From an uncultured Anaerolineales bacterium (GTDB taxonomy: Bacteria; Chloroflexota; Anaerolineae; Anaerolineales; UBA11657), in assembly GCA_913031335.1 (NCBI GenBank), contig CAJWGI010000072.1, forward strand, positions 1 through 6,734: DNA of 6,734 nucleotides. The letters are read 5' to 3'. A program made the translations under genes and the position numbers. The notes beneath the pieces are model-generated. The model saw only the letters and a list, made by a program, of their open reading frames with translations, was not told where the DNA came from and did not search any database. Shown here in pieces: positions 6,549-6,734 of this stretch; positions within the stretch are counted from its first letter, which is position 1, and each line of letters opens with the position of its first letter.

Positions 6549-6577
6549 CTTGTACCCTCCGGGTGAGAAAGGGTCAA
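6549..6577 (-). promoter_or_regulatory. Candidate sigma70-type promoter for the kinase-regulator pair
   Basis: On the minus strand, TTGACC (6577-6572) and TACAAG (6554-6549) are separated by exactly 17 nt. They match the -35 consensus at 5 of 6 bases and the -10 consensus at 4 of 6. Initiation would fall near 6541-6543, giving a leader of about 14 nt before the kinase ATG. This fits the lack of a Shine-Dalgarno there. The -35 lies inside the 3' copy of a 10-bp direct repeat. Called from consensus similarity only. Confidence 0.45.
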
Positions 6578-6603
6578 TGCTGGTTTTCGGGGCGGTCAAT
6601 GCT
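6572..6603 (-). repeat. 10-bp direct repeat AGCATTGACC x2, 22-bp period
   Basis: AGCATTGACC occurs on the minus strand at 6603-6594 and again at 6581-6572, identical in all ten bases and 22 bp apart, close to two helical turns. The downstream copy contains the proposed -35 element of the kinase promoter; the upstream copy has no matching -10. The arrangement suits a regulator dimer binding the same face of DNA, possibly the encoded response regulator controlling its own gene, but the protein that binds is unknown. Confidence 0.6.
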
Positions 6604-6618
6604 ACGGCGACCCGCCGT
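6604..6618. repeat. Tight inverted repeat, 6-bp arms, 3-nt loop
   Basis: ACGGCG (6604-6609) and CGCCGT (6613-6618) are perfect inverted arms around ACC, directly upstream of the AGCATTGACC repeats. There is no T-tract on either side, so it is not an intrinsic terminator. It could be part of an operator or chance in GC-rich DNA. Confidence 0.35.
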
Positions 6619-6703
6619 CCAGAATGCTGCCTCCGACTTTTATGCGGGTGCATGTGCGTGACCCACGAGGGCCAACTCCGGGTTGACACTCTCGCCACGA
6701 CAT

Positions 6704-6734
6704 GATAAAAACCCGCCGCCGCATCCCTTTGTGC
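6704..6734 (-). terminator. Possible 3' half of an intrinsic terminator from an upstream gene
   Basis: Reading the minus strand in from the window edge, GCGGCGGCGGG is followed at once by TTTTTAT (the + strand shows ATAAAAA then CCCGCCGCCGC, 6704-6721). This is the appearance of a terminator's 3' arm and U-tract, but the matching 5' arm would lie beyond base 6734, so the hairpin cannot be confirmed. If real, it insulates the kinase gene from an upstream gene on the same strand. No gene is visible in 6529-6734. Confidence 0.25.

Overview
The window carries one minus-strand gene block. In transcription order it runs: GAF-domain sensor histidine kinase (6528-5341), NarL/FixJ-type response regulator (5326-4646), a 221-bp regulatory gap, then three genes of an ATP-dependent ketone carboxylase of the acetophenone carboxylase (Apc) type. 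These three are a 651-aa HyuA-like ATPase subunit (4424-2469), a 129-aa zinc-ribbon gamma-type subunit (2467-2078), and a second, different HyuA-like ATPase subunit (2081 to the window edge, 3' end missing). The long open frames on the + strand are antisense shadows of these genes.

The order and sizes of the last three genes (about 70 kDa, about 15 kDa, and a larger HyuA paralogue) match the apc1-apc2-apc3 order known from the betaproteobacterium Aromatoleum aromaticum. There the complex carboxylates acetophenone to benzoylacetate at the cost of two ATP. Acetone carboxylases, by contrast, have one HyuA-type ATPase subunit, one HyuB-type subunit and one gamma subunit. The presence of two HyuA paralogues therefore points to the Apc branch, although the actual ketone (aromatic or aliphatic) cannot be read from this sequence. 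The HyuB-type subunit and any CoA ligase would be expected just beyond base 1.

The three carboxylase genes are tightly coupled: a 1-nt gap, then an ATGA overlap, each gene with a good GGAGG ribosome binding site. The kinase and regulator genes form a separate pair 14 nt apart, both with almost no Shine-Dalgarno sequence. The kinase has a plausible sigma70-type promoter (TTGACC-17-TACAAG) only about 14 nt upstream of its probable transcript start-to-ATG distance, so its transcript is probably short-leadered. The gap before the carboxylase genes holds a 9-bp direct repeat, three inverted repeats and a tandem G6CTT repeat, and is where a regulator would be expected to act. The simplest reading is that the two-component pair senses a ketone or the redox/energy state and controls the carboxylase operon; this is inference from adjacency.

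The organism is a bacterium with moderately high GC. The soluble GAF-HisKA_3 kinase and the NarL-type regulator have the style of Chloroflexota (Anaerolineae-like) proteins, but this is an impression from sequence style, not a phylogenetic result. No tRNA, rRNA, CRISPR or mobile element was seen.
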